A stretch of 22,930 nucleotides of DNA, taken from assembly GCA_023512255.1 (NCBI GenBank), contig JAILZY010000058.1:1-22930 (forward strand). The letters are read 5' to 3'. The notes beneath the pieces were generated by a model. It was not told the origin of the DNA. It did not search any database and saw only the letters and a program-made list of their open reading frames with translations. Source of the DNA: a bacterium (GTDB lineage Bacteria; SZUA-182; DTGQ01). This document shows positions 7,977 to 16,304 of this stretch, piece after piece. The first letter of the stretch is position 1. Every line of letters starts with the position of its first letter. The position numbers and the translations under genes were made by a program.

Positions 7977-8010
7977 AAAAAGTGCACAACAATGTTGTGC
8001 ACTTTTTTTT
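7977..8010 (+). terminator. Strong rho-independent terminator after the tRNA
   Basis: A 10-bp stem AGTGCACAAC (7981-7990) / GTTGTGCACT (7994-8003) with a three-base loop is flanked by AAAA before and eight T after. The flanking runs can extend the stem, so it may act in both directions. Confidence 0.9.
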
Positions 8011-8059
8011 GAGAAGTAGAAATTTTGCTGACTCCTCAAGGAAAGAAGAAAGAGGAAAT

Positions 8060-8088
8060 TTGATTTCAAAAAATTTTTATGGTATAAT
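8060..8088 (+). promoter_or_regulatory. Sigma-70 promoter for the zinc-ribbon gene
   Basis: TTGATT (8060-8065), 17 bases, then a perfect TATAAT (8083-8088). The predicted transcript start near 8095 helps to place the gene start at 8120, not 8105. Confidence 0.7.
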
Positions 8089-8119
8089 GTTACTTTGTTA
8101 ATAAGTGAGGAAACAGATA

Positions 8120-8848
8120 TTGGACAAGCAGTTAGACCTACTTATCAATTTGCAGGATCTTGACCTGCAAATTCAACAACTGGAGAAGAAAGAGGCTGAA
8201 ATTCCTTTGCAAATTAAAGAGCTGCAAAGGGAAATTGAGGGCTATAAGCATGCCTACGAGGCTAAGGTGCAAGCCGTTGAAAATCTTGAGAAAAACAGGA
8301 GAAAGAAAGAAAGAGAGCTAGAGGCGAAAGAGAGTGGCTTGGCGAAATTAAAAGATCAGCTCCTTTCGATCAAGACGAATCGTGAATATCAGGCCCTGCT
8401 GCACGAAATTGAGAATATAAAGCAGGAAATTTCTCAACTCGAAGAGGAAATACTGCTGATGATTGATGAGAGCGAATCAGAGGCTAAGAGGGTCAGGGAA
8501 ATGAAACTCGAGATGGAAGAGAGCCAGAAGCTATGCAGGACGCGGATTGAAGAGAGAGAGCAAGGGTTGGTATCACTTCGTCAGCATAAGATCAGCCTTG
8601 AGTCTTCTCGAGAAACATTGCGGAGGCAGATTAGCCCTGAGTGGTTAAAACAATATGATAAGCTCAGGAAAAGCAGAGGCGGGTTAGCTGTAGTTTCTGT
8701 CAAGGATGGCTCCTGTCAGGGATGTTGTATGAGTCTTATGCCTCAGCTCTTTCAGGAGATCAAGCAGAACGATCAAATTTATTCTTGTCCGCATTGCCAT
8801 CGCATTGTCTACTATAATGAGGAGAGGGAACCAGAAGCTGTTGGGTAA
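8120..8848 (+). CDS. Coiled-coil protein with C-terminal C4 zinc ribbon (COG1579 / zf-RING_7 type)
   Basis: The 242-residue protein is almost all charged heptad-like helix (about 1-185, rich in Leu, Glu, Lys), forming a long antiparallel coiled coil. It ends in a zinc ribbon with Cys pairs C199/C202 and C223/C226 (CQGC..CPHC), the architecture of the CT398/COG1579 family. The family is widespread but its function is not firmly known; nucleic-acid binding is often assumed. I chose the TTG at 8120, which has GTGAGG at a normal distance; the GTG at 8105 would add five residues, has no ribosome site and lies only about 10 bases from the predicted transcript start. It lies directly upstream of the RNase P RNA gene. 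Confidence 0.9.
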   Translation: MDKQLDLLINLQDLDLQIQQLEKKEAEIPLQIKELQREIEGYKHAYEAKVQAVENLEKNRRKKERELEAKESGLAKLKDQLLSIKTNREYQALLHEIENIKQEISQLEEEILLMIDESESEAKRVREMKLEMEESQKLCRTRIEEREQGLVSLRQHKISLESSRETLRRQISPEWLKQYDKLRKSRGGLAVVSVKDGSCQGCCMSLMPQLFQEIKQNDQIYSCPHCHRIVYYNEEREPEAVG

Positions 8849-8906
8849 GAAGGATGAGAAGATAATTTGATTCATCCTCACTTTTGGTCATAAGCTTAAA
8901 AAAGCT

Positions 8907-9038
8907 CGCTCTTATTTATTAGCTACCATTGAGAGACATAACCCTAATAAGAGCCAAGCCCCTTCGAGGGTTTATGGTTGTTCTGATATTTTATGGTTTT
9001 TCTGATATAGGGTTTATGGTGTCTGATATATAAGAGCA
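8907..9038 (+). mobile_element. MITE family A, copy 1 (132 bp)
   Basis: The inverted ends are CGCTCTTAT on the left and ATAAGAGC plus a mutated last base (A instead of G at 9038) on the right. It is flanked by a perfect 8-bp direct repeat AAAAAGCT at 8899-8906 and 9039-9046, a target-site duplication. Compared with copies 2 and 3 it carries an extra 19 bases, an added internal copy of the TTTATGGTTNTTCTGATA unit (three units against two). It has no coding capacity. It sits 59 bases after the zinc-ribbon stop codon and ends 32 bases before the RNase P RNA. Confidence 0.88.
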
Positions 9039-9070
9039 AAAAAGCTTAAAGAAATATGTTTGGGGTGGCT

Positions 9071-9485
<415 letters not shown>

Positions 9486-9771
9486 GGAAATAATAATTCA
9501 TATTGAAGATTTTATAAAGCTAATAGTTTTTTGAATCAAGGTAATGATAAAGGCGTAATAGGTTTGGAAATTAAACCGTCAGAAGAAAGAGATGATCTGT
9601 TCAGGGTAAAATACCTTTTGGTTGCAAGTCGATCAGGATTAGATTGCAGAATTAGCTTAAGTGGTATAATTATTGCTTTCTTATTACCGTAAGGATTTTG
9701 GCATATAGTATAAAGCTTGGGTATTCGACCTTGATCAGAATTAGGTTTTCTACATTAGGGGAGGAAATGAG
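9486..9771. other. Intergenic region between rnpB and the large secreted protein gene
   Basis: No gene or named RNA motif is visible. A TATAAT at 9665-9670 with an imperfect TTGCAG about 15 bases upstream is the most promoter-like site, but the spacing is short. The ribosome site AGGGGAGG before 9772 is clear. I saw no terminator with a T tract directly after rnpB. Confidence 0.45.
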
Positions 9772-12700
9772 ATGCAGAAAAAATGGGCCCCGGGGGCAGT
9801 TTGTACCCTATTGACTGTGCTTTTGGCAGTATGCTGGCTGGCTGCTAACTCTAGAGAGCAGGCCTGGGCGGCGGATGAATATTCCTTGACCATTAATTTC
9901 AGCTCGCCTGAGTCAAATAAAGATATCCAGGTGTTGATCGAACTCTATGAATATGTCGAGAGTAGTGGCACGGTTGGGGCCCTGGCCGGGATGACGGTAT
10001 GCAATACCAAAAGTAGCCTAAACCCTCCCAATGGACTACCGGTAACTATTAAGCTTCCCAAGGGGAAGAAATACCTGATGAGGGTTGAGCCCCTGGTAGG
10101 CCGCACCAGTAGTCAAAGTTCTTACCAGGCAAGAGAGGCAAATTATCAGACCCAATTCTATTCTCGGCACCGCACTGCTCAGGAGGCTATTGCTGATGAG
10201 AGTTTCATTGATACTACTGGCAGCGCAACTTCGGGTACCAAAACGATCTCTCTTGAGCCGGGGTATAAAATTGAAGGAAGCATAAAAAAGAGCGGATCCA
10301 ATACCTATATTGAAGGGGTCACGGTTAAGGTTTATGACGAAAAAGGCCAGGTTGTAACCCGCTATGGGAAAAGTAGCGGCACAGGCGGAACAACTGGAGC
10401 CAATTATACAATTTATGGTCTTTCGCCTGGTAAATATTATCTGGTAGCAGATGGGGCTCCAAAAGGTTATATCCGCAAATGGTATAAAGGGAGCACAGGC
10501 ACAGATCTTTTCGCTGAGGCTGAGCTCATTGAAATAAAAAACTCTGATGTTACTGGGAAAAATTTTTCCCTCGATGAGGGCCGCTCTATTAAGGGAACGC
10601 TGCTTGATCCGGACGGAGCCCCGATCAAGCATGCGGCCAGAGTTTATCTTTTAGATGCAGCTACCAGCAGCCCTTTGGGATGGTATTTTTATGATCCAAA
10701 CAGCGCATCTTATGATGAGTTGTTAGCCAGGCTTACTTATTCTCAAACCCGTGGGCTGATCGATTTTTCTTATTTTAAGAATTCGCCCAACTACTTTATC
10801 GGGGGGCTTGATCCTAACTACTCAATTGGAGGGCTGCCTAGAGGCTCTCTGGGCGAGTGCATCTTAGTTGGAGTCGATCTCATGGGGAACTATGCCCCTT
10901 CAGTCTATAAAGATAAGTATTTTGTCAGTGATGCTGATCGAATTGTCTTGAAAAATATTACTCAGGATTCGGTTTATAATCTTCAGTTCCGTCGTTCAGT
11001 TACAATCGAGGGATCGGTTAAGGATAAGGCTGGCAAGCCCTTGGGTGGGATTATCATTCAGGCCGTAGATGCTCGGGATGAAACAAAAATTGTTCCACCG
11101 CTGGCTCAGACTGATCCCAATGGTCGATACAAACTGAGCGGATTGCCGCCGATTGGCTACAAGATTCAGGCGATTGATCAATATGGTCGAAAATATCTTT
11201 GGCAGTACTATAAAAATGCGGCCAGTTTTGCTCAGGCAACTACCATTCAATTTACGGATCAGAAATTGAGCGAATCACGTATTGATTTTGAACTGGAAAT
11301 TGGAGGAAGAATATCAGGTTATGTTCGGGATGCTTCCTCCAATCAGCCAATACCTAAAATTACTGTTCAAGCTTTTCAGGTTGGAAGCGGTAGCCAATTA
11401 ATGAATTGGCCGATAGCCTCATCTCCGGCTAATATAGGTATCAGTGAGTCTGACGGAAAATATGAAATCAGTGGGCTGCCTATGGGCCGCTATGTTCTTT
11501 GGGCCGGGCCTCCGACAGAGAATTATGTAGCCGTTTTTTACCGAAATAGTGATAATCTGAATAGCGCAGATTCTGTGGTGATCACAGATCCTAATCAATT
11601 GATCTCCTCGTGTGATTTTTCCTTAAGCAAGGGAGGAATAATTCAGGGTCGGATAACTGGTATTCCCGCCGAGGTTAAGAGCAATCTTATTAATATTCAA
11701 AATATTAATATCCACGTTACTCTGCAAGATGCCAAAACAGGCAAAGTAATGAATACGACTGCCGAAGAGATCGATCCTAATACCCTAGAATACAAAATCG
11801 TGGGTATTCCCCGAGGGGAGTATACGGTGAGTATTACCGATTTGAGAATCCCTCCGGAAATGGTAAAAAAATATTATAAGGAAAATGATCCTCGAGGCGT
11901 CTCTTCTTACAAAGAAGCAACTACGGTAACCATCGACCCGACAGCGGCTCAGCCCACCCGGATAGATTTTGTCTGGGATGAGGTCGGTGAAACCTTGAGG
12001 GGAAGGGTTTTGGCAGATAGTTCAGAATCAAAACCCTTGTCCTCTATTAAAGTAGAGGCTTATAAAGTGGAAGAGATGTCTGGAGAAGTGCTGAACACCG
12101 GGATTTATACTTTTACCAATAGCGAGGGGATATACTATCTGAGAGGCTTAGCCAAGGGAACCTATATCTTAAAGGCATCTGATGAAACGAATCATCTCTA
12201 TCCGGCAGAATTTTATAATCCGAATGATAATGCCTTTACTACTGATAAGGCGGCTAGGATTACTCTTCCCCTGCTGAGTTCGAGCTTATCCTTTGATTTT
12301 AAATTAAATCGAGATTTTGGTATCATCAATGGCGTGGTAACCAAGGGGCCGGGGAGGGAAATTATTAAAGGAGGAGGGGTCGATCTTTATTCTGGTGAAA
12401 ATTACCAGTTCTTACAGAGAATAATGACCGATCCAAATGGCCGCTACAGTTTTACTGGACTAGCCGAAGGGAGTTATAAGATTAGGGCATTTGATCCTGG
12501 AAGAGTTTATGTTCCTAGATTTTATACCTCTAGTAGTACGACCTATGCTTTTAGCTGGAGTGAGGGGGAGTCGGTGATAGTCAAATATAGTTCTCCGGCA
12601 TCTAGCTTGCATAAAGATATCTCCCTAGACCAGCAGGGCACGCAAATCGAGGGGAAGGTAAGTAATGAGAGTGGTGATCCTCTGGCTGGTGCTATTCTTT

Positions 12701-13539
12701 ATCTCTATCAGCCTGCTGGGGAGAATAAATGGTCTTTTGTGGCTGAGTATTACAATGCGGCTACTGATTCGAGCGGCAAGTATACTATCAGCGGCTTACC
12801 AGCAGGTAGCTATCGTATCTTAGCCTGGGACCCCACAAGCAGTTATCTTTCCAAAGAATATGATCTGACCTTGACTCAGTCGGGAAAGAGTGGAGTTAAT
12901 TTCTCATTGCCGAAAGCAGATCCGAAAATACAATCGCAGAAAAATACGCTGGATATCTCAGAAGGACTAAATCTCTTTGCCTATCCGACTAAAATCCCGC
13001 TATGGTATCCTCTCTACACGGCTAATATTCTGTTGAATGAGTGGGCTCCAACAAGTTATATGTGGTCTATTGGAAGCGATCCCGGAATTATCAATCTCCT
13101 TCGATATAATCCGGAAAAAGAAAAATGGGAAAATCGTTTTGTTGACTTTTTGATTACCAATGGTGAAGGATATATCATGTATTCGCAGTCGGATAGGAAG
13201 ATAAACTATTGGGGGGCTCCATTCTCTAGCCAGGACAGGTTGGCCATCAATTTGCATAAAGGTATGAATGTGGTCGGTAATATTGCGGCCAGTATAATTG
13301 ATTACGACTCTTACCATCTGCTTAAAGAGTTAGCAGGAGAGGTAGTTGATATCAGGAGCTATGATCTTAGAAGAATGGATGATCCCAAAAGAATGGATGA
13401 TTCCAAAAGAAGAGCAGGTAAGTGGTTAAGTTCGGTGTTGTTTTGGGGAATGCCCAGTGGAGATAGATTTCCGATTTCTTCTACCCAAGCTTATATTATA
13501 GATATGAAAGTTCCCCATTGGTCATGGTTACCGCAATAA
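9772..13539 (+). CDS. Large secreted protein of tandem carboxypeptidase-regulatory-like beta-sandwich repeats
   Basis: The 1255-residue product starts with a signal peptide (basic MQKK, hydrophobic core 9-25, likely cleavage after AWA near 33). From about 165 to 1047 it consists of about eight repeats of about 100 residues, with starts near 165, 271, 411, 512, 622, 741, 849 and 957. Each follows the pattern G-x-V..G-x-P-L..TDxNGxYxIsGLpxGxYxIxAxD, the signature of transthyretin-like CarboxypepD_reg/SdrB-type folds. Many repeats then have an aromatic YY or FY about 15 residues later. The second is interrupted by an insert. The last about 190 residues contain LNLFAYP..TNGEGYIMYS..LHKGMNVVGN, a GWNLVGNP-like C-terminal domain often found at the ends of such extracellular proteins. 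No sortase motif or membrane anchor is seen. A surface or matrix role is inferred. An 18-bp tandem duplication encodes RMDDPKRMDDSK. Confidence 0.9.
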   Translation: MQKKWAPGAVCTLLTVLLAVCWLAANSREQAWAADEYSLTINFSSPESNKDIQVLIELYEYVESSGTVGALAGMTVCNTKSSLNPPNGLPVTIKLPKGKKYLMRVEPLVGRTSSQSSYQAREANYQTQFYSRHRTAQEAIADESFIDTTGSATSGTKTISLEPGYKIEGSIKKSGSNTYIEGVTVKVYDEKGQVVTRYGKSSGTGGTTGANYTIYGLSPGKYYLVADGAPKGYIRKWYKGSTGTDLFAEAELIEIKNSDVTGKNFSLDEGRSIKGTLLDPDGAPIKHAARVYLLDAATSSPLGWYFYDPNSASYDELLARLTYSQTRGLIDFSYFKNSPNYFIGGLDPNYSIGGLPRGSLGECILVGVDLMGNYAPSVYKDKYFVSDADRIVLKNITQDSVYNLQFRRSVTIEGSVKDKAGKPLGGIIIQAVDARDETKIVPPLAQTDPNGRYKLSGLPPIGYKIQAIDQYGRKYLWQYYKNAASFAQATTIQFTDQKLSESRIDFELEIGGRISGYVRDASSNQPIPKITVQAFQVGSGSQLMNWPIASSPANIGISESDGKYEISGLPMGRYVLWAGPPTENYVAVFYRNSDNLNSADSVVITDPNQLISSCDFSLSKGGIIQGRITGIPAEVKSNLINIQNINIHVTLQDAKTGKVMNTTAEEIDPNTLEYKIVGIPRGEYTVSITDLRIPPEMVKKYYKENDPRGVSSYKEATTVTIDPTAAQPTRIDFVWDEVGETLRGRVLADSSESKPLSSIKVEAYKVEEMSGEVLNTGIYTFTNSEGIYYLRGLAKGTYILKASDETNHLYPAEFYNPNDNAFTTDKAARITLPLLSSSLSFDFKLNRDFGIINGVVTKGPGREIIKGGGVDLYSGENYQFLQRIMTDPNGRYSFTGLAEGSYKIRAFDPGRVYVPRFYTSSSTTYAFSWSEGESVIVKYSSPASSLHKDISLDQQGTQIEGKVSNESGDPLAGAILYLYQPAGENKWSFVAEYYNAATDSSGKYTISGLPAGSYRILAWDPTSSYLSKEYDLTLTQSGKSGVNFSLPKADPKIQSQKNTLDISEGLNLFAYPTKIPLWYPLYTANILLNEWAPTSYMWSIGSDPGIINLLRYNPEKEKWENRFVDFLITNGEGYIMYSQSDRKINYWGAPFSSQDRLAINLHKGMNVVGNIAASIIDYDSYHLLKELAGEVVDIRSYDLRRMDDPKRMDDSKRRAGKWLSSVLFWGMPSGDRFPISSTQAYIIDMKVPHWSWLPQ
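13372..13407 (+). repeat. In-frame 18-bp tandem duplication inside the large secreted protein
   Basis: An 18-base unit beginning AGAATGGATGAT is repeated with one mismatch, giving two adjacent hexapeptides RMDDPK and RMDDSK near residue 1201. Confidence 0.85.
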
Positions 13540-13584
13540 GCTGTGGAGATTTTTTGGATAAGGGTGTGTAAAATTTTCGCTCTA

Positions 13585-13604
13585 ATATGCAATAGGTTGC
13601 ATAT
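13585..13604. other. Perfect hairpin after the large secreted protein gene
   Basis: ATATGCAA (13585-13592) and TTGCATAT (13597-13604) form an 8-bp stem with a TAGG loop, 45 bases after the stop codon. No T tract follows directly, so a terminator is possible but weak. Confidence 0.4.
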
Positions 13605-13645
13605 CTGTGTAACTGCTTGCTTAGCTTTTTATCAGCTTGATTGTA

Positions 13646-13659
13646 TTTGATTAATCAAA
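13646..13659. promoter_or_regulatory. Perfect palindrome ahead of the small RHH-like gene, candidate operator
   Basis: TTTGATTAATCAAA is an exact 14-bp palindrome ending 16 bases before the start codon at 13676. Small ribbon-helix-helix proteins commonly bind such sites to repress their own gene. The same half-site TTTGAT/ATCAAA recurs at 20642-20657 with a wider spacer. Confidence 0.35.
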
Positions 13660-13675
13660 AACCTAGTGAGGAGAT

Positions 13676-13819
13676 ATGAAAGAAAATTCATATAGGGGAG
13701 AATTTAGCCTTATCTTAACTCCAACTCAAGAATTTATCTTAGAGAAAGTAAAATACCTATCAAAGATGATAGGGCTTAATTCAATGAGCTTAATAGGTGA
13801 ATGTATGCTTCTCCAATAG
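13676..13819 (+). CDS. Small ribbon-helix-helix-like protein (47 residues)
   Basis: The frame starts at an ATG with GAGGAG a few bases upstream and encodes MKENSYRGEFSLILTPTQEF, then ILEKVKYLSKMIGLNSMSLI and GECMLLQ. The pattern is a short beta strand (FSLILTP), an amphipathic helix (TQEFILEKVKYLSKMIG), a GLNSMS turn and a second helix (LIGECMLL). This is the layout of Arc/CopG/MetJ-like DNA-binding domains, where the turn usually reads G-x-S-x-S. The product is near the lower size limit for such folds, and may be a truncated copy. A perfect palindrome lies just upstream. The gene is too short for confident homology by eye, so both its reality and its fold are moderate inferences. Confidence 0.5.
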   Translation: MKENSYRGEFSLILTPTQEFILEKVKYLSKMIGLNSMSLIGECMLLQ

Positions 13820-14148
13820 GCTGAGTGGAGAGGCGTAGAAATGAAGTATGGCATGGATATTGCAAACTTCTACCGTCGATAAGGGTGTTTTTTGTTAGAA
13901 AAATATAATTGTAAGGGATTCTACTTATCCAAAAAATTCAAACCTCAGTTAATAAAAAGCAGAGTTTGGGAGGTGATGTCATGATACATTACAAAAAAAT
14001 TATAAAGGAGGTGACATTTTCGGAGGGTTAGTTTCATATTTACTTTAGTTATCAAAAAGTTTAGTAATTTATTAGTTATTAAGTATAGAGTTAAAGAGAG
14101 AGCTTTAAGAGATTGATGAGCTTATAATGGAAGAAAGGAAGGTTTATT
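13820..14148. other. Gap with two orphan ribosome-binding sites and mini-ORFs
   Basis: After the small gene there are a 13-codon frame at 13841-13882 (MKYGMDIANFYRR) and a 16-codon frame at 13981-14031 (MIHYKKIIKEVTFSEG) that starts after GGGAGGTGATGTC. Inside the second is AAAGGAGGTGA (14004-14014), an almost perfect complement to the 16S tail, followed by no usable gene. The region could be a decayed gene or a leader for the Tyr/Pro-rich gene at 14149. I assign no function. Confidence 0.3.
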
Positions 14149-14574
14149 ATGAATAAAGGATGGCTTTTGAGAGTGATAATGGCGTGTGTAGCGGCTACAG
14201 TTCTGTTAGTAGGTGTCAGTGCTCATGCCCAATGGCTGCCAGTATCATGGTATTATACCAATCCGCTTTATTATCCCAGCTATGGATACACGAACCCTAT
14301 TTCCGGGGCTTCAACCCTTTTAGGGTATGCACCGTTTAGCCCGTTCTATGATCCGGCTTATATTACTTCTTTGGCTTCATTGGCTACGCCTATTTTAATC
14401 CCATCATATGGGTATCCTTATTCTCCGTATGTTACCCCCTTCCCGTATCTGACTACTCCGGGCGCGGTATCACCGTATGTAAGCTTTAGCTATCCCTACT
14501 ACACTTATGGCAGCCCGACCTTCTACTCAACCTGGTCTCTGCTGAATGGCGCTACTTACGGAGCTTTGCTCTAA
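14149..14574 (+). CDS. Secreted Tyr/Pro-rich low-complexity protein
   Basis: The 141-residue product has a clear signal peptide (MNKGWLLRVIMACVAATVLLVGVSAHA, cleavage likely after AHA). The mature part of about 114 residues is strongly biased: about 21 Tyr and 17 Pro, arranged as loose SYGYPYSPY / PSYGYTNP / SFSYPYYTYGSP runs, with almost no charged residues. I recognise no family. Such compositions occur in adhesive, matrix and surface-layer-associated proteins, so an extracellular role is likely but unproven. AAGGAAGG gives a ribosome site before the ATG. It lies downstream of the large repeat protein in the same direction, and the two secreted products may work together (inference). Confidence 0.75.
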   Translation: MNKGWLLRVIMACVAATVLLVGVSAHAQWLPVSWYYTNPLYYPSYGYTNPISGASTLLGYAPFSPFYDPAYITSLASLATPILIPSYGYPYSPYVTPFPYLTTPGAVSPYVSFSYPYYTYGSPTFYSTWSLLNGATYGALL

Positions 14575-14614
14575 GAGTTTTGTCTTAAAGAGCATAAAAG
14601 GGGAAAATAGATAT

Positions 14615-14648
14615 AAAAAAGAGCCCGCAAGCTACCTCTTGCGGGCTC
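14615..14648 (-). terminator. GC-rich terminator hairpin between converging genes
   Basis: GAGCCCGCAAG (14621-14631) and CTTGCGGGCTC (14638-14648) form a perfect 11-bp stem with a 6-base loop. The T tract is on the minus strand (six A at 14615-14620 on plus), so it best terminates the clpB-activator transcript coming from the right. It also lies 46 bases after the Tyr/Pro-rich gene and could act on that transcript, with a weaker T-rich tail. Confidence 0.75.
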
Positions 14649-14769
14649 TATCTATATCTGCCTATATCTGCGGAATGTCGGATTTATTATCCATGTGAAA
14701 GACATTGGAGAGGCTAGGTTAAAACCTTCTGGCGGCAAGTATAGGTTGGTAAGTTAGGCAAGTAAGTTG

Positions 14770-14793
14770 TAACTTCCTTTTTTAAGGAAGTTA
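14770..14793. other. Perfect 10-bp hairpin with TTTT loop
   Basis: TAACTTCCTT and AAGGAAGTTA pair perfectly at 14770-14793, next to MITE family A copy 2. No T tract follows on either strand, so it is more likely a structural repeat than a terminator. Confidence 0.45.
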
Positions 14794-14810
14794 TCCTGTC
14801 AAAAAATATT

Positions 14811-14923
14811 CGCTCTTATTTATTAGCTACCATTGAGAGACATAACTCTAATAAGAGCTAAGCCCCTTCGAGGGTTTATGGTTGTTCTGATATAGGGTTT
14901 ATGCTGTCTGATATATAAGAGCG
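14811..14923 (+). mobile_element. MITE family A, copy 2 (113 bp)
   Basis: The complete element has ends CGCTCTTATTTAT and ATATATAAGAGCG and a perfect 8-bp target duplication AAAATATT at 14803-14810 and 14924-14931. It has two internal tandem units. AATAAGAGC at 14850-14858 can pair with the left end as well as the right end can. The right end is 14 bases from the stop codon of the sigma-54 activator gene, which runs the other way. Confidence 0.9.
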
Positions 14924-14936
14924 AAAATATTATTAG

Positions 14937-16280
14937 TCAAGAATTTTCTGCTTGTTCCCCTCCTTGATTTCCCTGAACCTGGAGATTTAACTCCTCTCGG
15001 CTCAGCCCCATAGTTTTCATATGTCGGTAAAAGGTGGCCTTATGAATTCCTAGGAGGCGAGCCGCCCGGGTAATATTGCCTTCGCTCTTTCGAAAGGCAT
15101 TAATTATGGCCTCTCTGGTTAGCTCTTTTGATTTAAGTGAGCTTGTGGCTATATCGGCCGCAGCCGGGGTGATCTCAAGCGGAATGATATTCTCTTTCCT
15201 TGGCAGCAGGTCATATGGCGGCAGGCTCTTAGTTTCGGAAAAAGAAACAGGGGTAAGGAGATTTGAATTAGGGGTTCCCCAATGCTCATCCCCTAAGCGG
15301 GGAGAGTCGGCCTTGAAGGGGAGTAGGGCTACCTGTTGCCGAAGATCCTCAGATGATGGGTAATGAGGGACAATAATGGCCGGTTTAGTAGCTTTGCGGT
15401 TTTCTGGAAAATAAAGATTCCACTCTCCGGCGGCAAAGTAATCTCTCTCCTGTACCCATTCGTTCAGAGAATTGTGGCCGATGACCATGCCACGGCTTTC
15501 GACAAAAATTCGCTCCAACACATTGCGCAGCTCTCGTACATTACCAGGCCAGTGGTAGTCCTCCAATACCTTAAGAGCCTCTGGAGTTAGGCGAAGGACG
15601 TTGCGGCCGTAGCGATGATTTAAGATTTTTAGAAAATGATTTACCAGCAGCGGTATATCTCCCGGCCTTTCCCGAAGGGGAGGCACATGGATCCGAAACA
15701 CTGCCAGTCGGTGATAAAGATCGGCCCGAAAGCGGCGCATCGCTACCGCCTGCTCTAGGGAGACATTGGTTGCCGCAATAATCCGCACATCTACTGGATA
15801 TTCCTGTTCTCCTCCGACCCGTTCAAATTTGCCATCCTCTAGCACTCGCAGTATTTTGGCCTGGGTCTTGAGTGGCATATCGCCGATTTCATCGAGGAAG
15901 AGAGTGCCTTTATCAGCTCGCTCAAATCGGCCCTTGTGGGTTTTAACCGCGCCGGTAAAGGAGCCCCGCTCATGCCCGAAAAGTTCTGACTCAAACAGCT
16001 CTTCAGACAGGGCGGAGCAGTTTACGGCTACAAAGGGCATACTGTGTCGGGCACTTCGCTCATGGAGAGCCCTGGCCACAAGCTCCTTGCCTGTGCCTGT
16101 TTCTCCAGTAATCACCACTGGTGCTTCAGCAGGACCGTAGATATTAATCTTGTGGAATACCCTTCGGATTGATTCGCTCTGGCCGACGATGCCGAGAAAA
16201 TTCCCCCCCTCTGGAAGCTGCTCCTGATCATCTGGAGAGGAAAGTTGTGCCCCTGGCTGATCTTGTTCAAAATTGTTCAT
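14937..16280 (-). CDS. Sigma-54-dependent transcriptional activator without sensor domain
   Basis: The 447-residue protein is a bacterial enhancer-binding protein that uses ATP hydrolysis to open sigma-54 promoters. The AAA+ domain starts almost at the N terminus (about 28-270): Walker A GETGTGKE (59-66, K65), the sigma-54-contacting loop as GSFTGA (106-111; GAFTGA is usual, with the key Phe-Thr kept), Walker [10 protein letters not shown] (126-134) and arginine-finger region [10 protein letters not shown]. No receiver, PAS or GAF domain precedes it. A long Pro/Ser-rich linker (about 280-385) separates it from the C-terminal Fis-type helix-turn-helix ([26 protein letters not shown], 401-426). 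It lies 24 bases after clpB and is probably cotranscribed; its own ribosome site is weak. It is the obvious candidate to act at the hsp20 sigma-54 promoter. Confidence 0.93.
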   Translation of the reverse strand: MNNFEQDQPGAQLSSPDDQEQLPEGGNFLGIVGQSESIRRVFHKINIYGPAEAPVVITGETGTGKELVARALHERSARHSMPFVAVNCSALSEELFESELFGHERGSFTGAVKTHKGRFERADKGTLFLDEIGDMPLKTQAKILRVLEDGKFERVGGEQEYPVDVRIIAATNVSLEQAVAMRRFRADLYHRLAVFRIHVPPLRERPGDIPLLVNHFLKILNHRYGRNVLRLTPEALKVLEDYHWPGNVRELRNVLERIFVESRGMVIGHNSLNEWVQERDYFAAGEWNLYFPENRKATKPAIIVPHYPSSEDLRQQVALLPFKADSPRLGDEHWGTPNSNLLTPVSFSETKSLPPYDLLPRKENIIPLEITPAAADIATSSLKSKELTREAIINAFRKSEGNITRAARLLGIHKATFYRHMKTMGLSREELNLQVQGNQGGEQAENS

Positions 16281-16304
16281 GATTTTTCTATATGTTTTTT
16301 GCGG

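Noticed and set aside
7913-8101. 62-codon frame after the tRNA
   Set aside because: It runs through the tRNA terminator hairpin and the zinc-ribbon promoter and has no ribosome site.
9966-9981. TGGCACG with GG-N10-GC spacing inside the large secreted protein gene
   Set aside because: It is in coding sequence, the -12 half reads GGGC instead of TTGC, and no gene starts downstream in a suitable place.
10036-10632. 198-residue frame on the minus strand inside the large secreted protein gene
   Set aside because: It lies wholly antisense to a clear coding region with signal peptide and repeats, and its product has no recognisable pattern.
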